Translations under genes and position numbers: made by a program
The notes under the pieces: generated by a model
Told to the model about the DNA's origin: nothing
The model's input: the letters and a program-made list of their open reading frames with translations, nothing else
Database searches by the model: none
Part shown: piece by piece, positions 11,741 through 24,155 of the stretch
How positions within the stretch are numbered: position 1 is the first letter of the stretch
Layout of the letters: every line of letters begins with the position of its first letter
Origin: Synaphobranchus kaupii
Lineage: Eukaryota; Chordata; Actinopteri; Anguilliformes; Synaphobranchidae
NCBI GenBank assembly: GCA_029718625.1
Contig: CM056389.1
Coordinates: 19,201,521-19,265,520 of the forward strand
Reading direction: 5' to 3'
Length of the DNA: 64,000 bases

Positions 11741-12189
11741 GTGTAAAGTTTTTGGACTGGCCAAGTCAGTCCCCTGATGGAAATCCAATCGATGATCTAC
11801 TGAAAGCAGCTGCACTGAAGGCCAGGAAAAGCATTTTCAAAGAAGATACCAAACATTTGGTGATGTCATTGGGTCATAGACCTGATGCATGCAAGTATTG
11901 CATTCATGGGCTATGCATCGAAGTATTAGACTTGCTTTTAAGTTAATCCATTATTTTAAATTTTGTACAGCTGAAAATGGGGCGACAACACAAAAACAAC
12001 AATTTCTGTAACATGATAAAAACATACCCATGTACATAAACATAAAGGTAGATTGTATTTATGCCTCATGTTCATCTTTTGATCTCAAATCTAATTCCAA
12101 AGTATAACAAAATCCCAGAGAATGGTAAACAAAACAGCAGGTAAATAAAAATAAATAAAAAAGGAAAGAGCAGACCTGTATTTTTAAAC

Positions 12190-12797
12190 TGGACTATACA
12201 CATTGTGATGCTCCCATGGGTGCAGTGCCTCTTACGCAGTACGGCTCTTCAACATCAAAAAAATCTGTGTGTTTTCCAGGACTTAAAATCTCTAAAATAA
12301 ATAAAATAAAAAGGTTAAAGAAAATGGGAAAATCTCTTTCCACTAGGGGGTGCTATTTCAGCATTCTCCACTGTGATTCAGGGCTGGGGATGGCCAGTTT
12401 ACCACATGGAGAACAGACAGAAACAACAACAAAAAGATAATTGGCTTCCCACCTTTTAATTGGGCTATATATTGAAAGTGAACAAATTTTTTAAAACAAC
12501 AAAAAAGGCCAATCTGGCAATCAAACTCCAGAAACTCAAGCAGGCAAAAAAAGGTACAAAAGAAATCACAGAAAGTCACAAAAGAAAGCAGCCAAACCAA
12601 GCAGCGACCTCCAGAATATTCCACAACATTCCACCTTATTAAGCCCACCAATGAGGTAAAGGGCAGCAGCTGAATTCATTACAATCAACTACACCTGCGC
12701 TATACCTGTGAGTACGGCCAGTGCTGCCCCCTGGTGGACAGCACCCCAACTTCCTTCCTGGCACCACAACACTCATATACTGTGGAATGCTGGGGTA
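12190..12797. other. Unidentified repeat-like intronic sequence
   Basis: Contains phrases common in fish repeats (cccctggtggacagcacccc near 12730) but no termini or coding frame that I can place. It lies in intron 3. Confidence 0.35.
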
Positions 12798-12982
12798 TGG
12801 ACTACAAGCCACCATGTGACCTGTGGACTACAAGCCACCATGTGACCTGTGGACTACAAGCCTCCATGTGACCTGTGGACTACAAGCCACCATGTGACCT
12901 GTGGACTACAAGCCACCATGTGACCTGTGGACTACAAGCCTCCATGTGACCTGTGGACTACAAGCCTCCATGTGACCTGTGG
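12798..12982 (+). repeat. 26-bp tandem repeat
   Basis: About seven copies of gtggactacaagccaccatg followed by tgacct, with CCACC/CCTCC variants. Intronic, in intron 3 of gene A. The sequence after it to 13318 is ordinary intron. Confidence 0.9.
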
Positions 12983-13318
12983 GGGCTATATAGGGATAGG
13001 GGATTAGGAAACCCCAATCACAGGGGTCACGTACAGCTGCCTGGGAAAAGCACTGAAAAACAATATGGATACATACCACAAATATACAAACAAGAACAAG
13101 TGCACAGAATTGGCAAAAAATATGAACTATACACACCTACTGTATGTACAAGTGTACATATGTGCAATGGCACTGTGACTACAAATTAAGTCGTACAATA
13201 TCTTACATTTTCACTTATTAAAACATAAAATACATTCAAGTAAAACTCGTATATTGTCAGAGATGATACCTTTGGATCTTCTCTCATTTATTTCCCCACG
13301 TTCTGTTTTCCGTAACAG

Positions 13319-13598
13319 GTTAGCCAGAACCTTTCAGCATATGGTGGGTTAGCAAGACTCCAGAAGCACTATGACGAATGGCAGAAAAATCCTGGAAAAT
13401 ATGCTGTTATAGGAGGAACAAGAATACAGAAAACTCACAAGCAGATCAATGATGAGGAGTATAAGCATTCAATCTCACCAATGAAAAACAAAGAGATATC
13501 TCCTGGAATAACTGAATATGACATCGCTGAGACTTACCACCTTGGATATGTTGGAACATATGAAGAGTTAAGTAGTTTTTCATCTTGGTCTAGATCAG
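13319..13598 (+). CDS. Gene A exon 4
   Basis: Acceptor ccgtaacag|G (13318/13319) keeps phase 0 from exon 3. The likely donor is TCAG|GTGACA at 13598/13599, leaving one base of a codon. It encodes about 93 residues beginning VSQNLSAYGGLARLQKHYDE and ending with YHLGYVGTYEELSSFSSWSR. No named family is recognised. By position it should complete or follow the OTU-like domain started in exon 3. The frame stays open past the donor into the minisatellite, so the exact end is less certain than the start. Confidence 0.6.
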
Positions 13599-13621
13599 GT
13601 GACAGAAACATGTTAGTGATG

Positions 13622-14491
13622 AAGAGCCAGTGTGCATACCGTATATCTATAGATGCACAGGTCATCATTAGTGTGCATACAGTATATCTATAGATGCACA
13701 GGTCATCATTAGTGCGCATACAGTATATCTATAGATGCACAGGTCATCATTAGTGTGCATACAGTATATCTATAGATGCACAGGTCATCATTAGTGTACA
13801 TACAGTATATCTATAGATGCACAGGTCATCATTAGTGCGCATACAGTATATCTATAGAAGCACAGGTCATCATTAGTGTGCATACAGTGTATATCTATAG
13901 ATGCACAGGTCATCATTAGTGCGCATACAGTATATCTATAGATGCACAGGTCATCATTAGTGTACATACAGTATATCTATAGAAGCACAGGTCATCATTA
14001 GTGTGCATACAGTGTATCTGTAGATGCACAGGTCATCATTAGTGTGCATACAGTATATCTATAGATGCACAGGTCATCATTAGTGTGCATACAGTATATC
14101 TATAGATGCGCAGGTCATCATTAGTGTGCATACAGTGTATCTATAGATGCACAGGTCATCATTAGTGTGCATACAGTATATCTATAGATGCACAGGTCAT
14201 CATTAGTGTGCATACAGTATATCTATAGATGCGCAGGTCATCATTAGTCTGCATACAGTGTATCTATAGATGCACAGGTCATCATTAGTGTGCATACAGT
14301 ATATCTATAGATGCACAGGTCATCATTAGTGTGCATACAGTATATCTATAGATGCACAGGTCATCATTAGTGTGCATACAGTATATCTATAGATGCACAG
14401 GTCATCATTAGTGTGCATACAGTATATCTATAGATGCACAGGTCATCATTAGTGTGCATAGAGTATATCTATAGATGCACAGGTCATCATT
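13622..14491 (+). repeat. 41-bp minisatellite next to exon 4
   Basis: About 21 copies of a 41-bp unit (gtcatcattagtgtgcatac, then agtatatctatagatgcaca, then g), starting only about 25 bases after the exon 4 donor. Variants include gcgcat, tacat and a 2-bp insertion near 13890. Confidence 0.92.
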
Positions 14492-14639
14492 ACTACAGCA
14501 CAGTCATCCATTCATTCATACATTTATCATTCATTCATGAGCATTGAAGTAGATTAAATTTGAGCTCCTAAGAGAGAAATGTAAGAAATTGGGGTAGAGA
14601 TGAGATGCATCCTCCTTTTTTTTGCCACTTGTTATGTCA

Positions 14640-17600
14640 AGTTTATTTACTCTCAGAAATGGATGCTATTTATATATGTGGAGATTTAAATGCCGAATTG
14701 GAGGACTAAATGATTTAATTCCCGATATTGACAACATTCCATCACAAATGGCTCTGGGCAATTATGTTATTAAACACGGTGAGACTTTACTTGAATTTTT
14801 AAGAGACTCTAAAATGTACGTAGAATATGCCCACTGAGTGGTAACTTTAAAATATAACATAAATGCGGTTATTAAAACAACAATATCAGACAATTTTCTT
14901 ACGTTTGCTATTAGAAACAAAATTATAGAACACAAGGGACACAAATTGAATGTTATAAAAATGATACCAGGCTCCAAAAAACAGACGTACCATAACAAGA
15001 TTAATAACATTATCTGTGAAGAGGAGAATAAGATGAACAACCCAGAGCAAATACTCACAAGAATGCATGAAAAAATTAAGACTATAACTAAAAAATACAC
15101 AAAAAGTTCTAAACTAAAGTCTCAACAATTATCTTTACCTTGGATTACACCAAATATATTACTTCTGCTCAAACAAAAATCTAAAATCATGAAAAACTAC
15201 TACCGTACTAAATTATTAACAGATAAACAAGCTTTCGCGACAATTAGAAATAAATGTACCATCGAGTTACAGAAAGCAAAAACTAATTATTATCAGAAAC
15301 TCATAAATGAAGCCTCTTTGCACCCCAAAAAGCTGTGGGATGCACTGAACACCATAACTGGAGGAAGGACAAAAAATAACCAAGGCGGGGCCGTCGCGGT
15401 AGTACAGCGGTAAAAGTGCCGACCAGTCGGTGCGATTGTACTCCGAGGATCGGGGTTCGCGCCCCGGTCCTGCTAGATCCGAGCATGGCCAGCGCCCTGT
15501 GGAGCAGCAATCGGCGGCTGCCCCCGGGTGGGGGGCTGCGCATAGAATGGCCCTGGGCGAGTTGGAATCACAGTCAGGAACCCTGGGAGGAGTCATGCCC
15601 TGAAGAGGACGTGGCGATCTCCGTCCTACTGCCGGCTGACGGGGTTGTGCAGTGGTGATTCTCTAGCGGTTGCTACACAGGGGGATTTGATTTGAATTAG
15701 AATAGGGGTTCAATTGGGAGAAAATGGGGGAAAAAATTTTTTTTAAATAACCAAGATAAGCGTTTTCTCACATGGAGTATTGCTAACAGAGCCTCAAAAA
15801 CGTGCTTGCACATTTAATGCTTTTTTTATTTCATCAGTAGAAGAGCTCGCAGCCCGCTTTGATCCATCTGTGCAACAAATGGAATTTTCTTCCTTACAAT
15901 CACAACCTTTCTCCTTTACAGAGATATCTCAAGAGTGTTTAATAAACATCATACATTCTTTAAAGAAGACCAAATCAAAGGATACACACGACATGAACTC
16001 AGACGTCTTTCTGTCACATTTGGATTCTTTCTTAACAGTCACCCATCATCTCATAAACTTGTGTATTACAAAGTCAGTTTTTCCTTCCGCATGGAAAACA
16101 TCTAAAATCATTCCCATTTACAAAGCAGGAGATCTCACAATCATATCGAATTATAGACCGATATCTATTCTACCTATAATGTCAAAGGTCATGGAAAAGG
16201 TGCTAGCCACTCAGCTCACGTCCGCTGTATTATATCTCACGGAATCAATTTGATACCGTTAATCATTCTATACTTCTCAATAAGTTAACAAAGTTCAATT
16301 TATCATCAACTGCAATAAACATGCTTTCATCATATCTATTAGAAAGATCACAACTGGTCCAAATAGATCAATTTAAATCCACTTCTACTACAAGCAATAT
16401 CGGTGTACCACAAGGATCTATTCTAGGACCGCTATTGTTCATATTATATATTAATGATCTGCCCTCAGTATGCTTGTCAACTCAAGTGCTTCTATACGCG
16501 GACAACACCGTTATCTTTACCTCTGCGCATAAAATAGATGACATTTATTCCAAACTTTCATTAGACCTCCAAGCTCTTCACCACTGGCTTCACAGAAATC
16601 ATTTAACATTAAATATAAAAAAAACACAATGTATGTATTTTCGATCCTGGACCTCTCAAAAAACATTTTCGACTCCGCCCCATATACAACTAAAAAATGA
16701 ACCCCTGACTGTTACGGGTACTTATAAATATCTCGGCATCACGCTAGACGATCATATGACATTTAAACCGACATTTAAATAAAAAACTTTTCGTCTACAA
16801 TAAAATTCGGACATATCTTACACAAACCGTTTCAAATACATATTTAAATGCCATAATTCTGTCCACATTATCATATTGTTTACCAATTTGGTCATCTGCT
16901 ACAAAATGCACATTAGACCCAATCATTCGTCTTCATAATAGATCATATAAAATTCACGCAAAATTACCATCTCGCACATATCATTGCACTGCCTTGCAAC
17001 AAATAAACGCGCTCACTTTTGAAAATGACCAAATATTACTGAATTTAAAACTTTATCATAAAATACAAAACAATACTCTTCCTCAGATCATTAGCAACCT
17101 ATTGCCATGTCATTCCAATAACCGACAACAAAGACAAATGCGTTCCATTACAAACGCATTAAATCCACTTCAAAGATACAAAAACAATTTTGGTCAAAAA
17201 TCGTTTTTCAATAGAAACACCGAATCATGGAATAATTTAACATTAAATATAAGGACAAATATAGATTTTAACAACTTTAAAATACAGCTCAAATCTCATC
17301 TTATAAATATCCAAATCTGTCAACACGACTATAATTAATTTCAGGTCACGCTGTATCTGCTCCATAAACACTCACTTTTAAAAAACATTTTTTTTACATA
17401 TTTCTTTCTGACATTTCTCACATTTTAATTACTTCATATCTATAGATTTTTTACTCGTCTTTTTTATTTCTCAAATATTATCTAAGATAAACCATCTCAA
17501 ACAAATTATCTCCTTTCTTTCCATCTCTTTCTTTCTTTCTATGCTGTAGGACAGGGAACCCTCTGTAAACCAGTAATGTACTGAGTAGGGCCCAAAGATT

Positions 17601-17655
17601 TTAGAACTTTTTTGTACTATTATCTTTTTTCCCTTAATAAAATAAAAATGAATGA
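14640..17655 (+). mobile_element. L2-like (Jockey superfamily) non-LTR retrotransposon, broken
   Basis: The 5' part shows the end of an apurinic endonuclease (IYICGDLNAE, then stop and frameshift). A linker follows at 14838-15375. Reverse transcriptase blocks are NYRPISILP (about 16146-16172), [20 protein letters not shown] (16402-16461) and a YADN box (16495-16506) where YADD is expected. A C-terminal region runs at 16994-17338. Stops and frameshifts occur near 14700, 16252 and 16780. The end is an A/T-rich tail near 17630-17655. A SINE is inserted at 15385-15744. The element lies in intron 4 of gene A. Confidence 0.8.
15385..15744 (+). mobile_element. tRNA-derived SINE (family 1), full-length copy with target duplication
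   Basis: The head resembles a Pol III promoter: A-box-like gtagtacagcggtaaaagtg and B-box-like gggttcgcgccccggtc. A GC-rich body and the tail caattgggagaaaatggggg plus A/T tract follow. It is flanked by the 11-bp duplication aaataaccaag at 15374-15384 and 15745-15755. The same family occurs at 41481-41880 (-) and 62698-62896 (+). Confidence 0.88.
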
Positions 17656-18542
17656 AAAAATGAATACTCACACATAGACCTCTCACCATCAAGGACACAT
17701 AGGCAGACATACGTACACCGGAATCAGGGGCCCAGCCACACTTTTAATTGCTGTTGGAAGGATCTGAGAGAAGACTCAAGAAAGTTCCGCCTAGCTTATC
17801 TAGCTGAAGTGTCAAAAACAAGATGTATATTCAGGCAGATGTGCTCGTTAATTTCCAAAAGGCATTCAGTTTCCTAGCTTGGGTGTTTTCTAATCTAGAT
17901 GGTGTAAAAATGAGATATAGTCACAAGTATGTGCTCATTTTCTTACAAAAGACTATTCAGATGCATTTATAGGTATTTTTCTGCTTTAAAATAGAGGGAC
18001 ATGGACACGCACATAGGCAAAATGAACACACACACTTCTTTAAGTCTAATGCTTCTAGCTGCAGACCTCTCAAAGGCCAGGAGGCCCAGCTTGGGGTTTT
18101 TGTCTGATATGTTCAAGGATGGAGAGGAAAGAGTTTTAAAATGAGTGTATGTGAACATTCAAGGATTATATTAGAGAAAATGTTGGCTTATATTTCTTAA
18201 CGCATTCACACGTACACAGTGGTCTGTGGAAATAAAACTTACAGTTTGTCTTGAGTTTGTCAGATTGAGGGGAGCAATAAGTATTCATTTTTATCTGTGA
18301 GGGCAACAGAGCTATTCAGTGTGTCCTCACAGTAGTCGAATGCCTGATGTTCTTTTCACAAACTGATCACTGATTGCCACCATAGGCTGTATGTAAATCC
18401 AGTAACTACAACGTAACACAAGTACTATATATCATATCTTGTGAACACTGTTGGATCGATATAAGCAGGTTTTTATATGTGAACTTTACTGTTCACATAT
18501 GCTGTAGTAACACTTCCCTAAACTAACCCCAAAGAACTCATT
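17656..18542. other. Intron 4 sequence, nothing recognised
   Basis: No exon with protein similarity and no transposon ends were recognised in this stretch. Confidence 0.45.
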
Positions 18543-19753
18543 GGGCTCTATTTTCAAACCAGCGCAAACCAGCGCAAGGGGACGGTATAGTCAAACGCAA
18601 GCTTGTTGACAGCATCAACGTCTTAAAACTGGCGCTATGGCGTTTCTCAGCAATACCTAGGATCAACAAATTCTCAACATAACATCCTTTCGCTTGCGCT
18701 GCAGTGGGATGGGTGGCGCTGTCTGGGGCGTGTTCTAAAATACTTTTGGCGCAGTGACAATTTGAACCAACGAAAACCCATTGCGTTATGATCAGCTGGA
18801 ACCACCTCTTAGCGGCAATGCAATAGACTCTGTATGCAACTTATTAGTCATGTAGTTCTATGTAGTGTCTATAGGTGATGCCAACATTACACTTCCATTT
18901 AATGAACAAATAGCCTATAATTATTATTATTATTATTATTATTATTAATTAATTTTAATTTAAACTACTAGAATAAAACAGGACAGCTTACAAGAAACTT
19001 GCGATCATGTAGGCCAATAGCCTATAATATATAAATTACACATTGGCACAGTTGAATCATAAGCCTACCACCACACAATACACAGAAAGGATATACTTTC
19101 AGCGGGTGTCCTTCCTCAACTATACGGACAATGAATGCAGTAAAAAGTCAAAACTCGCATTTTTTCTCAAGTGTGAGTTCCCCGGGGTGCTTGGTGCTAT
19201 CGACTGCACGCACATACAAATCCGCGCACCACCCGAGCATGCAATAGTTTTCGTCAATCGCAAAGGAACACATTCCATCAATGTCCAGGTGACATGCGAC
19301 AAAATTAGCTTGCCCCACCTGCACCAGTGGTCGCGGTCCCCATCACAGCCAGAGCAAAGAGAAATCAACTGGCTGAGCGGTTTAATAGGGCTAGATAAAT
19401 GGTAAGTATCGGATCAGCTTTTAAAATGAACATTTCAATGCATGTTCCCACGTAGAATCATACACACATCCAAGTTGACGGTCCAGTGCGTTTGGGTTGC
19501 TCATTATGAAATTGCATGGAGCGATTGTGTTCCAACTGGCTTTTTTTTAAAGCATGAGAACAACAATTTGATTGGCTACCATAGAGACACACCTTGGACA
19601 TTTAAACCCAGCCTTTTAGCAATACCGCCATAAGGTGCGCCAAGATTGCCATCATGAAATTACCAAATTTCTCGCCGACACGCCCTCAGAGCAATACCGC
19701 CAAGCGCTTACTCTTGCGGTCACCATTGCGTTTGGTTTATTAAAATAGAGCCC
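18543..19753 (+). mobile_element. PIF/Harbinger element, copy 1
   Basis: The terminal inverted repeats are gggctctatttt at 18543 and aaaatagagccc ending at 19753. They are flanked by a 3-bp duplication ATT (18540-18542 and 19754-19756). It carries a transposase remnant (19043-19405). The left and right parts are nearly identical to copy 2 at 25705-26674. Confidence 0.85.
19043..19405 (+). pseudogene. HARBI1-like transposase fragment
   Basis: The translation contains FPGVLGAIDCTHIQIRAP and FVNRKGTHSINVQVTCD. This is the block around the first catalytic Asp of Harbinger transposases. Only about 90 residues of the family are present and the frame then becomes unrelated sequence, so this is a non-autonomous derivative. 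Confidence 0.82.
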
Positions 19754-20365
19754 ATTAAGTGCTTTCTGGCAGTGAAGGAGAAAACTAGTGTTTTGTACGA
19801 CTTAGAGGAGATAATTGTGTCAAGTAACCAGTACTTTCTAGATTTGTCATAAAAGTATTGAAATTACATTGATTATAGGGGAAATGTGGTGTACTGTAAA
19901 ACTGTGTTGCTAGTAATGGAATTACTAAAAGTAATGGGATGGTCTAATTTTTTACTGAAAGTCAGGGAAGGTCTAATTTTTTTAAGTTACGTTACAATCT
20001 GTTCATACATTGGCAGTTGAAAGCGATGCATGCATGTAAAAATCTTACATATACTGTAGCCCCTTTAACAAAGACACTATTAATATGCCAAACTAAAAGA
20101 AACACTTAATCGTGTTTAGTTGCATAAATACATACCTTGTAAACAAAATGTTCTATGCCTCATTGACAACAGTTTTCTTGTAGTTTCTTTACAGTGAGTA
20201 ATGTTTTTCATAATATTCCTCTGAACTGAATGGATGTCCATGTGGTCTTTCCTTATGCAATTTTTCTCTGTTTATACGAGAGGCATTCAACATCTTGTGT
20301 TTTGTTTTTCTATAAACAACATACTATGCCTTATTGATAACAGTTTCCTTGTAGTTTATTTACAG

Positions 20366-20503
20366 TTTCCTAGTAGTGTTGTTCATGCTAATCCAGGCAA
20401 CAACTCATCACTTGCACTGCACTGTGGAACATTTTTATACAGACTCTCAACCCCCAAAGTTGAGTCTTTTTCACATTTTCCTGTCAAGGTCTTAATCACG
20501 CAG
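20366..20503 (+). other. Possible additional exon of gene A (weak)
   Basis: A strong acceptor tttatttacag ends at 20365, with AG alternatives at 20373 and 20376. Donor-like sites are AAG|GTCTTA (20488) and CAG|GTATAA (20503). Using 20374-20488 gives a 115-base exon with no stop whose phases would repair the mismatch between exons 4 and 5. Two frames are open, no protein similarity is recognised and the sequence after it looks retroposon-like, so this is only a candidate. A related intron segment of about 45 bases occurs at 20149-20207. Confidence 0.2.
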
Positions 20504-20867
20504 GTATAATACTGTAATAACACCTGAGCCTGATTGTTTTTGTCTTTGCATGTCTGATGAAGGGCAGGTAAGGACTTCAAACTTCACTTGAAATAAAATA
20601 TGATATTTGGGAGCTATTACAGTACGTCAGTTATATTCCTCTTGCCACTTAATTCATTGGTTCAAATTTAACACCTAGAAATTAGATGTGAGTCTACTTT
20701 GCAAAAAGATACAAGATCGGGAAAAGTGAAATTAGTTTAAGACAGTTGACTTCAAAGCAAAAACCAGTTCCACAATAGAGCATGAATTCATGGATTAAGG
20801 ATAATACCTGGAAAATTAACTCTTTTTTTTTTTTCTTTTATTTCTTTTTTTTGCCTACATTGAACAG

Positions 20868-21095
20868 TCTAAAGAGCACAATCAAATGTAAACAGCAGAC
20901 TGTGGAGAAGGATCACTTCATTCCAACGGCCGCAATTGCTATAGCTCGAAAATATTTAAATAAACTTCGGAATTCAAAGCTTTATTCTCTGGTGAAAGAA
21001 GAGAACAAAGAGGTTCACCTGACCATGCAGGTGCTCTACCAGGATCATCGTACTGCCTTGACCACTGGAAATTCCATGAAGGGCAAAGCATGCAG
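20868..21095 (+). CDS. Gene A exon 5: DHFIP / DHRTALTTG module
   Basis: A 228-base exon between a long pyrimidine tract with gaacag|T (20867/20868) and donor GCAG|GTGAGA (21095/21096). It encodes SLKSTIKCKQQTVEKDHFIP and, 45 residues later, LYQDHRTALTTGNSMKGKAC. The pairing of a DHxIP motif with a DHRxxxTTG motif recalls HNH-like nuclease modules found at the ends of polymorphic secreted proteins. That is inference from motif shape only. The exon requires two carried-over codon bases at its start and leaves AG, completed by G of exon 6. The paralogue at 63315-63542 has the same length and about 90% protein identity. Confidence 0.7.
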
Positions 21096-21861
21096 GTGAG
21101 ACATTCCATACAGTATAATAGAATACAGCCAGGTGAGTTACGTCTCCCATTCCCTTTAAAAGCCACCCGTGTTTGCACCTTGGCGGATTGCTAATATGAT
21201 GGCGGATTTAGTAAGAGTGTGAGAAGAGCGATTTGGACTACAGCTGGCGAAACAGTCCTGCTCATGCACAAAGTTAAAGCACACATGCAGAGCAGATATG
21301 GCATTAAAATTCTCCAAATTAATTGTGGAATGTGCTGCAAGTGTGTTTTTTGTTTCTAATTGTTGAAAATGTTGAAAATTGTTTCCTTTCTTGAAAATTG
21401 TAGTCGCAACATCTACGTCGGATTTGCTAAATGGTCGCAATGGGTAAAAATCTCTATTAGGATGTAATATGCGGGGGTAACGTCACTCTGCGACTTTCCT
21501 TTTGATGCATAGTTAAATGTGTTCATGCATATGTGTGCATTGTATACCTGGAGTGAAAGTGCTAAAACAGGGGGGAGATTATGTAAATTAGGCCAATTAA
21601 GTATTCCGTCTGATTTACTAAATTAATTGCGAGTCTCCTCTTTGCATGAGAATTTTTAGAACTCCTGCTGACAGCCTATAGCTCACACACAGGTTGCACA
21701 CAGGCTGTATGAGAAGGGTGCCGGGCTGTAGGACACATAGGCACTGAGTTTATGATTTACCAGGGGGTGCGTTAAAAACACCCCCCCCCCCCCGTTAAAA
21801 CCACATTATATTCTATTCCATTCATATTTCCGAAATGTTGGAGTTATTTTGCTTGCCGTGC

Positions 21862-22772
21862 TATATCGGATGAACCGTTTTGAAATTATAGAACTTTCTG
21901 TACATAGTCCCCCCCCATTTTCAGGCATCAAAAAATATTGGACAGTTTAACATAATGTAGAATGAAGTAATAATTTTTTATATTTGGCCGCATATCCTTT
22001 GCATGCCATGACTTCCTGATGTCTGTGACCCAACAATATCAAAAGACTCTTGATATCTTATTTTCTGGTACTCTTACAAGCAATAGTATAACCTCTCAGC
22101 ATTTGAATGGATCTCTATGGGAATTGGGGGGTGGGACTAGATTTAGCTGTAAATTACGCTGGTACAGTATGGAATACATGGTTGGCGAAATGGCTGTAAG
22201 TCATCAAGGGTCTGAGGTATCAAACAAGCCTCAAAACATCACTCTGCTGCCAGATATGCAGTAGATATGGATGGATAACTTTAAGGTTTGTTTCTCCTAA
22301 CAAATTTTCCTATTGAACTCTATGGAAAAATAAATCAGGAGACGAAACCCTTTGAATTATCCATCCATATCTATTGCATATCTGGCAGCAGAGTGATGGT
22401 TTAGGCTTGTTTGATACGTCAAACCCTTGCTGACTTACAGCCATTTAGCCAACCATGTGTTCCATACTGTTCCAGTGTAATTTACAGCTAAATCTAATCC
22501 CACCCCCCAATTCCCATCGAGATCCATTCAAATGCAGAGAGGTTATACTATCTTGTTGGAGTACCAGAAAATAAGATATCAAGAGTGTTTTGATGTTGTT
22601 GGGTCACAGACATCAGGAAGTCATGGCATGCACAGGATATGTGACCAAATATGAAAAATTATTACTTTATTCTACATTATGTTAAACTGTCCAATATTTT
22701 TTGATGCCCGAAAATGGGGGGGGGACTATGTACAAAAGGTTCTATAATTTCTAAACAGTTAATCCGATATGG
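21862..22772. mobile_element. Large palindromic element with inverted arms of about 450 bp
   Basis: Left arm 21862-22290 and right arm about 22330-22772 are reverse complements with scattered mismatches. Outer ends are tatatcggatgaaccgtttt and a matching complement ending near ccgatatgg. Inner parts share ccatgacttcctgatgtctg and gaatggatctctatgggaat. Such a structure fits a long-arm foldback or MITE element. Related partial copies are at 2942-2976, 29968-30540 and 58172-58497. No coding capacity. Confidence 0.75.
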
Positions 22773-22775
22773 ATG

Positions 22776-24155
22776 AAAATACCCTCAAATTAAAGCTGAC
22801 AGTCTGCACTTCAACCGCATTGTCATTGTATCCTTTCAAACTCAAAGTGCTAGAGTACAGAACTAGTAAAATAACAAAAAATGTGTCACTGTCCAAAGCA
22901 TTATGGTGCTAACTGTAAAATGCTTTGGTAAAAGCTGCCTTGTTTTGTTCAGTCACTTCCAAGTTCTCCATTCATTGCCTTACATACAGATGCAAACAAA
23001 GCTGAGTGATCCCAGCTGGTGATGAGGTCCGAGTGGTGTTATACTGTATATCAGCACTCATGGAATGCGTCTCGGCCAATCACAACACACAGTCAGAACT
23101 AACTGCTGTATAATATTTAATATTCCGTCCCATTTCCAAAATGTTAGCCGGTTGGCATTGTAAGTCAATGAATGATGTAGCATGCTAATTATTAGCATGT
23201 CTTTTGTGTACCAATAACAGAGCAGAGCTAGAGCTGTCCCAGCTACAGAACTGTATCGCAGTCAGATATAAAATACGAAGTATTGAAGTTCAGCTTGATG
23301 GTGCTCATTTTAATTTCTTGTGTTTTTTTGCAGCATTTGACCGAATCAAACTTCTCACTTAAAGAGATACTGCAGAGGCTTTTCTAAGGCCTTTTTTACC
23401 GCTTCAATTTGAACTGGAACTTGTGAGTGGGTGTGGTCATATGATGATGGTGCCACGTAGTCATATTATGAATATTCATACGGTCAAAGAGTGAAAGGGT
23501 GTGTCGATATAAGTCGGAATATTAACGTTAGCAGTAATACAAAGCAATTCACATTTGAACTTGAACAAACTAGTTAGCAGTAAGGGTCTCAGTCTCAAAA
23601 AGGAAAAAAAACCCGTTGGTCTCTGCTTTTATACCACGTGCCCAGCCGAGACCACCCCTAGGATCACCTCAACTCCACCCATTTTTATGTTAAGGATCTC
23701 GTGACGTCACGAATCCCCGGAAACTGGCGTATTGGTAAGCCTACACAAAAACTCAGATAAAACTATTTTGACTAAACATGAGATTTTCGTACATAAACAG
23801 TTGTGTATGATCATAATCTAACCCAAAATATCGGTTTTCAACGGGAAAAGTCGGTTTTTGACTGCAGTATCACTTTAAAACATAGTTTTTTGTTATAGCC
23901 TTTATGGGTGGCATATCACTTTCAGTGACAAAAAGTTTATTTTACAGTTATCCTGATCAAAATTCTGTTTTTACCTCCAATTGGTGCAGTATGTTTAAAA
24001 ATGCTGATTTGGATGGTGATGGGTGGAACACCTTAAAGGTGGTAAATTGTAATTTATCTTGGTGTTGGGTCATAATGACCTAACAGTAAACATACTCGCT
24101 GCCTCCCGTTAGAAACAGCTATATCAGCCTGCTTTTCCTACTCTTCTCTCTCCAG
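22776..24155. other. Intron 5 sequence, partly duplicated in arm B
   Basis: Non-coding. The parts at 22775-23340 and about 23880-24155 are clearly repeated in reverse complement at about 57079-57945. The middle part (about 23380-23880) is absent there. It ends in the acceptor of exon 6 (ctctctccag at 24155). Confidence 0.6.

Larger units (their letters stand above)
9820..12110 (+). mobile_element. Decayed Tc1/mariner-type element with internal amplification
   Basis: The left end carries the fish Tc1-type terminus acagtgccctccaaagcatg. A long inverted repeat is suggested by gatcaaaagattaatatgag near 9893 and its near-complement around 12066-12090. The transposase is broken: a KYRGGSVTAWAC segment is expanded into a 48-bp minisatellite. 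A FIDDVTEDGSRMN...QQDNEPKHSA block follows at 11222-11340. A foreign repeat then interrupts it, and a WPSQSPDGNPIDDLL block resumes at 11758. The right terminus is eroded. The element lies in intron 3 of gene A. Confidence 0.75.

Noticed and set aside
11395..11815. Frames on both strands between 11214 and 11946
   Set aside because: They are produced by the nested fish repeat and the decayed Tc1 transposase, not by a host gene.
15385..15470. tRNA gene on the + strand
   Set aside because: A and B boxes belong to a SINE head. Flanking 11-bp target duplications and two more copies in the window show it is a retroposon.
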